Shown: in pieces, positions 24,904 through 33,094 of the stretch | How the letters are laid out: each line of letters begins with the position of its first letter | How positions within the stretch are numbered: position 1 is the first letter of the stretch | Assembly (NCBI GenBank): GCA_905214425.1 | Contig: CAJMLY010000012.1 | Coordinates: forward strand, 1 to 57,674 | Origin: an uncultured bacterium | GTDB taxonomy: Bacteria > Actinomycetota > Coriobacteriia > Coriobacteriales > Coriobacteriaceae | Direction of reading: 5' to 3' | DNA length: 57,674 nucleotides | Notes under the pieces: generated by a model | The model's input: only the letters and a program-made list of their open reading frames with translations | Database searches by the model: none | What the model was told of the DNA's origin: nothing | Program-made: the position numbers and the translations under genes

Positions 24904-27669
24904 TTACTCGGCGCTTTTGAGGGCGCCGACCATGTCGATCTTGTTGAGGGTACGATTGGTGGCGAGGTTGACAATAAACGTAAAGCCAAAGGAAAGCACC
25001 ACGGCGAGCACGTAGCTTAGCGGCTCGACCTCAACATCAAAGTACAGCGACGGCATCTGCAGGATGTACGTAAAGCTCTCGGCAAGCAGGCCACCCAGCG
25101 GCACGCCCAGTGCGGTGCCAATCGCCGTGAGGATCAGCGTCTCCTTGTTGACGTAGTGGTGCACCTCGCCACGACGGAAGCCCAGCACCTTGATGGTCGC
25201 CAGTTCGCGCTCGCGCTCGGAGATATTCGTGTTGGACAGCGTAAACACCACCACAAACGACAGGCACGCCGCCATAAAGGTCACGAGCACCACGACGGAA
25301 TTGATGATAGTGAAGTTCGCCTCGTAGTTCTGCCAATGTTCGGCCGTGCTTGAGATGGTGAGCCAACCGTCGCTCTTAAGCTTCTTGCTAAACGCAATCT
25401 GGTCAGAAGATGAACCCTTAAGCAGCACAAAGACGCCGTTGAGGCGTGCGCTTCGACCGAACGCACGTTCATAGGTGCCCTGCGTCATGTAAAGCGTGTT
25501 GCCCAGATAGTTAAGCGAAATGTCGCTGACTTTGACCTTGGCAACATTGAGCGACGAATCCTGGACGTGAGCCGTATCGCCCGGCTGAATCCCCAGCACC
25601 AGCTGTGAACTTTTGCTCAGATACACGTCCCCGTCACGCAGGGCGAGCGGTTCTTTGGACTCATCCTCCAGGCACACGTAATCGCCCAAGTCACCCGTGC
25701 GGTCGTCGGGAATCACGATGAGCTGCACGGTCTCGCTCTTGCCGCCAAACGTAAAGGTGACGTTGTCGGTCATAATCGGCAGCATCGAAGTCACGGTCAC
25801 GTCGGAATCCTTGGCTGCACTTCGCTCGTCGAGCGCCGCGCACGTCTGCGAAAAATCGTCGGGATTGGCGACCGCCAGCAGATCGTAGCGTGTGATGTGG
25901 CCGTACTGCTTGGGCGAAAGCGCGACCGACGTGTCGCGAATACCCATACCGCAGATCACAAGCGCGGTGCAACCCGCGATGCCAAAGATGGTCATAAAGG
26001 CGCGCTTTTTATAGCGGAATAGGTTGCGTGCAGCGACCTTGTTCAAAAAGCCCATGCGGCGCCAGATAAAGCCGATGCGCTCGAGCAAGATGCGCGAGCC
26101 AGCGCGCGGGGCCTTGGGACGCATAAGCGAGGCCGGGGTCTCGGCCATCTCGTGGCGGCAGGCGATAATCGTGGCGCCCACCACGCCCACGGCAAACAGC
26201 GCCACCGACACGAGCGACGACACGATGTCGTACGAAAGCAGCATCTGGGGCAGTGAGTACATGTCGTCGAACACCGTAAACAGGAACAGCGGCAGGCCCA
26301 CAAATCCGATGATGTTGCCGAGCACGCCGCCGATCAGACAGGCCCACAGCGCATAGTCCACGTATTTGGACAGGATGCGTCCGCGCGAATAACCGAGCGC
26401 CTTATACAGGCCGATGAGTGTGCGTTCCTCCTCGACCATACGCGTGGCGGTGGTAAGGCTGATGAGCACGGCGACGATAAAGAAGATGAACGGGAACACC
26501 GTGGCGATAGCCTCAATTGACGAGCTATCGCTCTCCACGCTCGAGTAGCTTGCGATATTGCCGCGGTCCTGGATGTACCAGGTGCATTCGCCCAGATCGG
26601 AAAGCTCGGCGCGGGCATCGGCAAACTGCTGGTCGGCGGCGGCGCGGCGCTGATCCAGGTCGGTCTGCGCTTGCACGCGCTCCTCGCTGCCCTCTGCCAT
26701 GCGATTGATGTTGTCCTGCTCAATCCCAAAGAGCATATTCGCCTGGCGCTCGGCCGCATCCAAGCTTGCCGGCGTGTCGACCGTCAGTTCCTGAGCGCGC
26801 GCCTTCTCACGCTCCTCGCGAATCTTCTCTATATTGCCCTTGACCTTGTTGATCTTTGCCGCGTAGGCATCCGAATAGGAGTTGAGGCTCTTGGCTCCCT
26901 CGACGATCACGTGGACCGCGGAGTAGGAAGAAGATGTCGCGGCGTCCTCGCTCACATAGAACTTATAGTCCGCCGCCGAAGCAGCGCGAAAGGCGTTGAC
27001 TGTCGAGTCGGAGCTCACATCAGTGGGATCGAGGACCTCGGCCGTAATGGTGTAATCGCCCGCGGCAAACTGATCCTTGGCGCTTTGGTTCGACGAGCTC
27101 GCGTCATTGGCGGCAAAACTCACCGTATCGCCGATTTTCTTGCCCGATGCCTTCAGGAACTTCGAAGTCACCGCGACTTCATCGGCGCTCTCGGGCAAAT
27201 CGCCGTTCACGAGCACCGGCTGATCGATGTTCTCCTTGGAGAGACTTTGCACGACCACGCGCTCGCGCGTTGTGCCCACGGCGGTGTAGGCGGTCTCGGC
27301 GTAGATGCCCTCGGCCGTTTCGACGCCATCGACCTCTTGGATGGCGTCGAGATCATCGTCAGTCAGGCCATAGGTCGACTGCACGTTAATGTCATAGACA
27401 TTTTGCTGGTCGAAGTAGGCGTCAACCGAATCGCACAGGTCCTCGCAACCCGCCTTAAGGCCGCACATCACGCTCACGCCAAGCGCGGTGATGACCACGA
27501 TTGACAAGAAGCGCTTAAGACTACCTCGGATTGTGCGATAGATGCCACGGCGAAAAACCGTCGGCACCATATCGTTTGAGCTTTGAGCGGTACGGTAGGT
27601 CGTAAACTCCCGGTCGCGCTCCGTGTGCTTAGCATCGCCGGATTGGCTGTTTTGGCGGTCTTGGTCCAT
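24904..27669 (-). CDS. FtsX-like ABC transporter permease
   Basis: A 921-residue membrane protein of the MacB/FtsX type. A first helix near residue 50 is followed by a long extracytoplasmic region with a charged, coiled-coil-like stretch (INKVKGNIEKIREEREKAR). Then comes one FtsX domain (about 390-520; VFPFIFFIVAVLISLTTATRMVEEERT), a second soluble part and a C-terminal FtsX domain (about 795-915; SERERELATIKVLGFRRGEV). This duplicated layout is used for lipoprotein, peptide or antibiotic handling rather than solute import. Start is ATG 27669, or GTG 27681 that overlaps the ATPase stop; the pair is translationally coupled. Confidence 0.88.
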   Translation of the reverse strand: MDQDRQNSQSGDAKHTERDREFTTYRTAQSSNDMVPTVFRRGIYRTIRGSLKRFLSIVVITALGVSVMCGLKAGCEDLCDSVDAYFDQQNVYDINVQSTYGLTDDDLDAIQEVDGVETAEGIYAETAYTAVGTTRERVVVQSLSKENIDQPVLVNGDLPESADEVAVTSKFLKASGKKIGDTVSFAANDASSSNQSAKDQFAAGDYTITAEVLDPTDVSSDSTVNAFRAASAADYKFYVSEDAATSSSYSAVHVIVEGAKSLNSYSDAYAAKINKVKGNIEKIREEREKARAQELTVDTPASLDAAERQANMLFGIEQDNINRMAEGSEERVQAQTDLDQRRAAADQQFADARAELSDLGECTWYIQDRGNIASYSSVESDSSSIEAIATVFPFIFFIVAVLISLTTATRMVEEERTLIGLYKALGYSRGRILSKYVDYALWACLIGGVLGNIIGFVGLPLFLFTVFDDMYSLPQMLLSYDIVSSLVSVALFAVGVVGATIIACRHEMAETPASLMRPKAPRAGSRILLERIGFIWRRMGFLNKVAARNLFRYKKRAFMTIFGIAGCTALVICGMGIRDTSVALSPKQYGHITRYDLLAVANPDDFSQTCAALDERSAAKDSDVTVTSMLPIMTDNVTFTFGGKSETVQLIVIPDDRTGDLGDYVCLEDESKEPLALRDGDVYLSKSSQLVLGIQPGDTAHVQDSSLNVAKVKVSDISLNYLGNTLYMTQGTYERAFGRSARLNGVFVLLKGSSSDQIAFSKKLKSDGWLTISSTAEHWQNYEANFTIINSVVVLVTFMAACLSFVVVFTLSNTNISERERELATIKVLGFRRGEVHHYVNKETLILTAIGTALGVPLGGLLAESFTYILQMPSLYFDVEVEPLSYVLAVVLSFGFTFIVNLATNRTLNKIDMVGALKSAE

Positions 27670-27674
27670 GGGCG

Positions 27675-28376
27675 CTACCACTCGATCGTCTCGATAGGCA
27701 CGGGATTTTGCTGGACCGTTTCACTCTCCACGCGCCCGCTCTTAAAGCGAATCAGGCGATCGGCCATGGGCGCAAGCGCGGAGTTGTGGGTGATGATAAT
27801 GACCGTAATGCCCTGTTTGCGGCAGGTGTCCTGCAGCAATTGCAAGATCTGCTTGCCGGTTTTGTAGTCGAGTGCACCCGTGGGCTCGTCGCACAAAAGT
27901 AGCTTGGGGTTCTTGGCCAGCGCGCGGGCGATGGACACGCGCTGTTGCTCGCCGCCCGAAAGCTGCGCCGGAAAGTTAGCGAGTCGGTCGCCCAGACCAA
28001 CCTGACGAAGCGTTTGCTCGGCATCGAGCGAATCGGGGCAGATTTGCGCCGCAAGCTCGACGTTTTCGAGCGCCGTCAGGTTAGGGACCAGATTGTAGAA
28101 CTGGAAGACAAAGCCGACGTCGGAGCGGCGGTATTCCACGAGCTGCGCCTCGTTAGCAGAACTCACGTCGCGCCCGTCCACCGTTACGGTGCCGGAGGTT
28201 ACCGTGTCCATACCGCCCAGGATGTTGAGCGCCGTGGTCTTGCCGGCACCCGAGGCGCCCAGGATAATGGCGAGCTCACCGCGCTCAACAGAAAAGCTCG
28301 CGCCGTCGAGCGCATGAATGCGGGCGTCGCCCTCGCCGTATGCTTTGATGACGTCTTTGAATTCGATATAGGCCAT
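27675..28376 (-). CDS. ABC transporter ATP-binding protein, LolD/MacB type
   Basis: A 233-residue ATPase partner for the FtsX-like permease. Walker A is GASGAGKTT, signature LSGGEQQRVSIARALA, Walker B LLLCDEPTGALD and H-loop IIITHNS. The DEPTGALDYKTG block is characteristic of the LolD/SalX/MacB class. Start ATG (MAYIEFKDV) at 28376. It is the first gene of the two-gene operon; an R-family palindrome lies about 55 bp upstream, in the promoter region. Substrate not predictable. Confidence 0.92.
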   Translation of the reverse strand: MAYIEFKDVIKAYGEGDARIHALDGASFSVERGELAIILGASGAGKTTALNILGGMDTVTSGTVTVDGRDVSSANEAQLVEYRRSDVGFVFQFYNLVPNLTALENVELAAQICPDSLDAEQTLRQVGLGDRLANFPAQLSGGEQQRVSIARALAKNPKLLLCDEPTGALDYKTGKQILQLLQDTCRKQGITVIIITHNSALAPMADRLIRFKSGRVESETVQQNPVPIETIEW

Positions 28377-28429
28377 CGATTAATTCCCATCTGGTCGGAT
28401 AACTCTTTAGTATTACCCATTTCGCACCG

Positions 28430-28464
28430 ACCAAAAAGGGACAGGTTTATTTTGGCAGGTTTTA
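28430..28464 (-). repeat. dispersed palindrome family R, reversed copy
   Basis: ACCAAAAAGGGACAGGTTTA followed by TTTTGGCAGGTTTTA, the reverse complement of the copy at 19261. The outer part of one arm has decayed. Confidence 0.7.
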
Positions 28465-28575
28465 TATGGGGAAACGGGGAGCGCAGGCAAGCGCCGGGAG
28501 GCAGAGAAATCATCAACGGGGTCAGGCCGACCGCCAAACACAACGCACGTATCTCAATCTGTCAGCCAAATCATT

Positions 28576-28589
28576 CGAACAGCTGTTCG
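28576..28589 (+). promoter_or_regulatory. LexA (SOS) box
   Basis: CGAACAGCTGTTCG is a perfect CGAAC-N4-GTTCG, the LexA site of Gram-positive bacteria. A TATGAT -10 follows at 28599-28604, so the box overlaps the -35 region of the promoter for the GyrI-like gene. Confidence 0.85.
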
Positions 28590-28645
28590 TTTCTATGATA
28601 TGATTCCGTTATCTAAGCAGGCCAATACGCAGAAAGGCGGCCAAC

Positions 28646-29284
28646 ATGGCGTTCGACTTTAAGAAGGTATGCAAGGAGCTCTACAAACCTGCAAGCAAGC
28701 CGAGTATCGTAACTGTCCCGCCTATGAGCTACGTTGCCGTTCGCGGAAAGGGCGACCCAAATACCGAAGGTGGCGAGTATCAAAACGCCCTGCCGCTGCT
28801 TTACGGCATCACCTATACCGTCAAGATGTCGAAGAAAGGCTCAAGGAGTATCGAGGGCTATTTCGACTTTGTGGTACCGCCGCTCGAGGGTTTCTGGTGG
28901 CAAGACTCCCCGAGCGGCGACATCGATTATGTACGCAAGGACGATTTCAACTTTATCTCGTGCATCCGCCTGCCCGATTTCGTCACCCGAGATGACTTTG
29001 ACTGGGCGGTCGCGGAGGCCACGACAAAAAAGAAACTGGACTTTTCCGCCGTCGAACTGCTTAAAGTTGACGAGGGTCTCTGCGTTCAATGCATGCACAC
29101 CGGGCCCTACGACAACGAACCGGCGACCGTAGACGCTATGCATAAATACGCGACCGAGCTGGGCTATGTCCCCGACTTCTCAGACACCCGTTTACATCAC
29201 GAAATCTATCTCTCCGATCCACGCAAATGTGCACCGGAGAAACTAAAGACCGTGGTTCGTCATCCTATCAAGCGCGCTGAATAG
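28646..29284 (+). CDS. GyrI-like small-molecule-binding protein
   Basis: A 212-residue protein of the GyrI-like/SbmC family. PPMSYVAVRGKGDPN, YFDFVVPPLEGFWW and VQCMHTGPYDNEPAT are the conserved blocks of this type. E. coli SbmC, a distant relative, shields DNA gyrase and is an SOS gene; many other members bind small toxic molecules. Here a perfect LexA box lies over the promoter, so DNA-damage induction is well supported even if the molecular role is not. Start ATG at 28646 follows AGAAAGGCGGCC. Single-gene unit. Confidence 0.88.
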   Translation: MAFDFKKVCKELYKPASKPSIVTVPPMSYVAVRGKGDPNTEGGEYQNALPLLYGITYTVKMSKKGSRSIEGYFDFVVPPLEGFWWQDSPSGDIDYVRKDDFNFISCIRLPDFVTRDDFDWAVAEATTKKKLDFSAVELLKVDEGLCVQCMHTGPYDNEPATVDAMHKYATELGYVPDFSDTRLHHEIYLSDPRKCAPEKLKTVVRHPIKRAE

Positions 29285-29454
29285 CGTGGAGCGTCATTTC
29301 ACGCGCTAGGTTTTAAGCCAGCCAACCAGCCGCCTCCTGGGCCGTCCGGTAATTATCTTGACGCGGCCCGTCGCATCTTATAAGTTTGTTTTGCTAAAGC
29401 TGGAAAGCCTCTCAACGATGCGCAACTCCAGCTCTTTTTCTATCAAGAGAGCAA

Positions 29455-30705
29455 GTGTCGGAAAACAAAATGTCGGAAAGCAACGTATCGAGCAGAATCA
29501 AACGCTTGCTCAACACCTATAGCGGCCTCGTGCTTATGGGTGCTGTCGGAATCCCTATTGGCATCATCGTTGGCGCCATCTGCGCGCTCTTTGGATGCGT
29601 GCTTCTGGCGATCGGCACCTTCCGCGACGAACACATCACCCTGCTCCTCCCCTTCCTCGCCCTCGCGGGCCTTGCCATCGTGTTTGCCTACCGTACTTGG
29701 GGCAAGGGCACCGACCGCGGCATGAGCCTGGTATTTGACGTAGGCCACGGGCGCGAAGACGCCATCTCCCCACGTCTCGTGCCGCTCGTTATGCTGAGCA
29801 CGTGGGGAACGCACCTCTTTGGCGGCAGCGCGGGACGCGAGGGCGTAGCCGTGCAGATTGGTGCAACCGTTTCGCACTGGATCGGCCGGCGTCTACCTTT
29901 CCGAAACCCCGGCAACACGTTTTTGCTTATCGGCATGGCTGCCGGCTTTGCCGGACTCTTTCGAACGCCACTCGCCGCCACGGTCTTTGCTATCGAAGTA
30001 CTGGTCGCAGGACGCATGGAGTACCGCGCGCTGTTCCCCGCGCTTACGGCCTCGCTCGCCGCGAGTACGACCTCCGGCGCCCTGGGACTCGAGAAGTTCG
30101 AGGTCGCCGTTACCGCCTCGTATGCGCTCGACCTCCCCGGTCTTGGACGGCTGGCGCTGTTGGGTATCGCGTTCGGTATGGTAGGTGGAGCTTTTGCCTG
30201 GTGCCTCGCCCATGCTAAGACCCTTGCAGCGCGGCTGCTCCCCGGCCCTTACACACGCGTTGCCGTTATGGGCCTTGCACTGTCAGCGATTCTGTTCGTG
30301 CTGTGGCAGGGGCGATACTGCGGCCTTGGAACAAACCTGATATCCGCGGCGCTCAGCGGTGACGGCGAGGTCGCCATCATGCCTTGGGACTGGGCGCTCA
30401 AATTCACACTCACCATCGCCACGCTTGCCGCGGGTTATCAAGGTGGCGAGGTCACGCCGCTGTTCTCCATCGGAGCCAGCCTGGGTGTCGTACTCGCCGG
30501 GATTCTCGGCATGCCCGTCGAGCTCTGCGCCGCGCTGGGATACGCCGCCGTCTTTGGCAGCGCCACCAACACGCTGCTCGCGCCGATCCTCATTGGCTGC
30601 GAGGTCTTCGGTTTCGGTAATCTGCCGGCGTTCTTTATCGTCTGCGTTGTGGCTTATCTGTTCAACATGGACAAATCGATCTACGCCCTGCAGGAGCGGG
30701 TGTAG
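29455..30705 (+). CDS. ClC-type chloride channel or antiporter
   Basis: A 416-residue ClC-family membrane protein. The selectivity and gating motif GSAGREGVAVQIG is present with the gating Glu (GREG), followed by GFAGLFRTPLAATVFAIEV, a typical ClC block. The intact gating Glu suggests a chloride/proton exchanger rather than a pure channel, as in other bacterial ClC proteins. The frame opens at GTG 29455; an ATG at 29470 is an alternative, and neither has a strong ribosome site. A tandem hairpin repeat region follows the gene. Confidence 0.88.
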   Translation: MSENKMSESNVSSRIKRLLNTYSGLVLMGAVGIPIGIIVGAICALFGCVLLAIGTFRDEHITLLLPFLALAGLAIVFAYRTWGKGTDRGMSLVFDVGHGREDAISPRLVPLVMLSTWGTHLFGGSAGREGVAVQIGATVSHWIGRRLPFRNPGNTFLLIGMAAGFAGLFRTPLAATVFAIEVLVAGRMEYRALFPALTASLAASTTSGALGLEKFEVAVTASYALDLPGLGRLALLGIAFGMVGGAFAWCLAHAKTLAARLLPGPYTRVAVMGLALSAILFVLWQGRYCGLGTNLISAALSGDGEVAIMPWDWALKFTLTIATLAAGYQGGEVTPLFSIGASLGVVLAGILGMPVELCAALGYAAVFGSATNTLLAPILIGCEVFGFGNLPAFFIVCVVAYLFNMDKSIYALQERV

Positions 30706-30732
30706 AAAGATGTCCAAGCAGGTGATCTCAAC

Positions 30733-30872
30733 CGGAAACGGCGTCCCACTCTGAGGCTGTATTCCGGGACACGGTTTCCGCTCGGGACGCCATTCGGAAA
30801 GCGCATCCCGCTTTAAAACAGAATTCCGGGACGTGGTTTCCGTCTAAGCCTCCATTCGGAAAGCGTGTCCCG
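30733..30872. repeat. tandem hairpin repeats between the ClC gene and ogt
   Basis: Two 50-bp units (30761-30810 and 30823-30872), each ATTCCGGGACRYGGTTTCCG ... CATTCGGAAAGCGYRTCCCG, lie 62 bp apart; each folds on itself. A half unit (CGGAAACGGCGTCCC) precedes them at 30733. Confidence 0.75.
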
Positions 30873-30911
30873 TCCTTTCACGGCGTCTTGGCTATGCAAA
30901 GCGTTCGAGTG

Positions 30912-31490
30912 TTACTCCTCGTACGCGCCCTCAAGCCGAAGCAGCCACTCCTTGCGGTCAAGCCCGCCGGCATATCCGTTGAGCGAACCATCGGCGGCAA
31001 CCACGCGATGGCACGGCACAATGATCGAAATGGGATTACGCGCGACCGCGGCCCCCACGGCACGGGGAGACACAACGGGTGCCTCATTTCCCGGCACACG
31101 ATGTCGAGCCGCAACACGCTGGGCGATCTCGCCATACGTGGCAACCTCGCCGCGCGGAATGGAAAGCAGCTCGTACCAAACTTCACGCTGAAACGCCGTA
31201 CCAATCATATGCAACGGCGGCGTAAACCGAGGCTCCTGCCCCGCAAAATAAGCATTCAGCCAAGCCCAAGAACGCTCAAGCACCGAAGAAGCCGCGCCAT
31301 TTGCCGGACTCACCGAAGACATCCCACCGGTACCGGAAACCGCATCGGTACCTTCAACATGCTCTGCATCTTCTTTGAGAAGCGTAGAGCCAAAGTGCTC
31401 CTGTCCCTCAAACCAAAGCCCTGTCAAACCACGGCCATCAGCGGCAAGCAAAATCTCGCCCAAAGGCGAAGCAAACGTCGTCGTGACCAC
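30912..31490 (-). CDS. ogt: methylated-DNA--protein-cysteine methyltransferase
   Basis: A 192-residue suicide DNA-repair protein that takes the alkyl group from O6-alkylguanine. The acceptor is Cys160 in IIVPCHRVV; the recognition helix RAVGAAVARNPI and YGEIAQRVA are standard. Residues about 40-68 (EDAEHVEGTDAVSGTGG...) form a low-complexity insert between the N-terminal and catalytic parts. Transcribed alone; its promoter lies in the GC-rich region upstream of 31490. Confidence 0.94.
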   Translation of the reverse strand: MVTTTFASPLGEILLAADGRGLTGLWFEGQEHFGSTLLKEDAEHVEGTDAVSGTGGMSSVSPANGAASSVLERSWAWLNAYFAGQEPRFTPPLHMIGTAFQREVWYELLSIPRGEVATYGEIAQRVAARHRVPGNEAPVVSPRAVGAAVARNPISIIVPCHRVVAADGSLNGYAGGLDRKEWLLRLEGAYEE

Positions 31491-31751
31491 CAGCGGCTCC
31501 TTTCAAAACTCCGCACCATAATACCGCGAATTGTGCAGACAACCCCAATCGACCCCAAAGTCACCCAAGGCAGTAGGCGCGACAGCGTCGCAGCTGCCGG
31601 CCGCGCCCCACAGTCCCCAAAGGCGGCAGGCGCGAAGCGCCGAGGCCGCCGCCGGGACCAGGGCCCGCAACAGCCACGCACCCCCACATCAGCCCAGCGG
31701 CCCCAACCAACAACGGCCCCATCGCAGACCGCTCGCAGCAGCGTCACCGCA
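31491..31751. other. GC-rich non-coding stretch with two small hairpins
   Basis: No gene seen. Two similar stem-loops, GGCAGTAGGCGCGAC...GCTGCC (about 31570-31600) and GGCGGCAGGCGC...GCCGCC (about 31622-31652), look like decayed copies of one repeat. The left end must hold the ogt promoter. Confidence 0.4.
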
Positions 31752-31881
31752 GGCGGGGGCTGGGCTTAGTTTTCAGAACACTCCGCAGACCAGTGTGGCG
31801 CCTTGTCCGCAGCTCCGAAGGAGCAGGACAAGGCGCCACACATGGTCGAGGACGTTCTGAAAACTAAGCCCGGCCCCCGCC
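31752..31881 (-). ncRNA. nested-hairpin 3'-end element, copy 2 (after asd)
   Basis: Outer arms 31752-31779 and 31854-31881 pair over 28 bp with one G-U. In asd sense, GTCCTCGACCATG precedes the inner 14-bp stem (31794-31807 with 31826-31839), which is capped by TGCTCCTTCGGAGC, and TCTGCGGAGT follows. It begins 14 nt after the asd stop; no U-tract. Confidence 0.7.
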
Positions 31882-31895
31882 GGACAGGTCAACCG

Positions 31896-32921
31896 CTACT
31901 CGCAGAGCAGCTTAGCGATCTGGACGGCGTTGGTTGCCGCGCCCTTACGGATTTGGTCGCCGCAGCACCAGAAGGTAATACCGCGCGTGGCCTCGGGGTT
32001 CGAGATGTCGCGACGCACGCGGCCGACCCAAATCAGGTCCTGGTCGGACGTATCCATCGGCATGGGGAAGCGGTCGTGCGCATCCTCGGCGCTCATGTCG
32101 TCAACCAGCTTCACGCCCGGAGCGGCAGCCAGCGCAGCACGGGCCTCGTCAACCGTAATGTCACGCTCGAACTCGAGCGTGATGCTCTCGGAGTGCGAAC
32201 GCAGCACGGGCACGCGCACGCAGGTGCAGTTCACGCGCAGCTCGGGCAGATGCATAATCTTGCGGCCCTCGTTTTGTAGCTTCATCTCCTCGGAGGTAAA
32301 GCCCTCCTCCTTGACGCCGCCAATCTGCGGAATCAGGTTGCTCGCCAGCTGAGCGGCAAACGCGCGCGGCTCGGGAATCTCCTCGCCACGGCCCAGGGCG
32401 GCCAGCTGAGCCTCGAGCTCGGCCATACCGGGAGCGCCAGCACCCGAAGCCGCCTGGTACGTCGAGACGATCATGCGCTTCACGCCGGCGAGCTGATGCA
32501 GCGGCCACGTGGGAACCAGGCCGATGATGGTCGCGCAGTTGGGATTGGCGATAAGGCCGTGATGCCATTTGATGTCGTCGGCATTGATCTCGGGCACGAC
32601 CAGCGGCACCTCGGGATCCATGCGGAAGGCATGGCTGTTGTCGACCACGACGGCGCCGCGCTTAACGGCCTCGGGCAGCAGCTCCTTCGCGATGTCGTCG
32701 CCGGCGGCGCCAAGCACGATGTCACAGCCCTCAAAGGCCTCGGGACAAGCCTCTTCGATCACGATTTGCTCGCCGCGGAACTCAACGGTCTTGCCCGCGG
32801 AGCGTGCGCTTGCCAACAGCTTGAGCTTGCCGACCGGGAACTCCTGCTCGTTGAGGCACTCGAGCATCTGGGTGCCCACGGCTCCCGTCGCGCCCAAAAT
32901 AGCAACCGTGTACTGTTTCAT
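31896..32921 (-). CDS. asd: aspartate-semialdehyde dehydrogenase
   Basis: A 341-residue enzyme that reduces aspartyl phosphate to aspartate semialdehyde for lysine, threonine and methionine synthesis. N-terminal NADP fold is MKQYTVAILGATGAVGTQ; active-site Cys129 is in NPNCATI; STYQAASGAGAPG and the RVPVLRSHSES region are as in the family. Start ATG at 32921 follows GGGGGAAGC; the frame upstream is not conserved. lysC lies upstream on the same strand, so the two consecutive enzymes of the pathway are probably cotranscribed. A nested 3'-end hairpin follows. Confidence 0.95.
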   Translation of the reverse strand: MKQYTVAILGATGAVGTQMLECLNEQEFPVGKLKLLASARSAGKTVEFRGEQIVIEEACPEAFEGCDIVLGAAGDDIAKELLPEAVKRGAVVVDNSHAFRMDPEVPLVVPEINADDIKWHHGLIANPNCATIIGLVPTWPLHQLAGVKRMIVSTYQAASGAGAPGMAELEAQLAALGRGEEIPEPRAFAAQLASNLIPQIGGVKEEGFTSEEMKLQNEGRKIMHLPELRVNCTCVRVPVLRSHSESITLEFERDITVDEARAALAAAPGVKLVDDMSAEDAHDRFPMPMDTSDQDLIWVGRVRRDISNPEATRGITFWCCGDQIRKGAATNAVQIAKLLCE

Positions 32922-33052
32922 GCTTCCCCCTTTAAAGGTTGTGGCTTTTGCCCGCACGCCGAGCAGGCCGATTATTGTTGCCAGTTTATACAAGAACAGG
33001 GCGGGCATGAAATCCGCCCCGTCGAAACGAAACCGAAACGAAACGCCCCGCC

Positions 33053-33084
33053 GTAGATTTTTGAGACATGACCCAAAAATCTAC
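33053..33084. repeat. palindrome family S, copy 1 (after lysC)
   Basis: GTAGATTTTTGAGACA and TGACCCAAAAATCTAC form a near-perfect 32-bp palindrome 10 bp after the lysC stop. A second copy is at 52769-52799. Confidence 0.7.
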
Positions 33085-33094
33085 CGAACAGTCG

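Noticed and set aside
28550..28562. TATCTCAATCTGT, same 13-mer as in the repeat array at 9041
   Set aside because: It lacks the TGTAACA half site and a second arm; a single 13-bp match is not enough to call a unit.
29397..29439. AGCTGGA/TCCAGCT followed by CTTTTTC as a terminator of the GyrI-like gene
   Set aside because: The stem is only 7 bp with a 27-nt loop; too weak to list with confidence.
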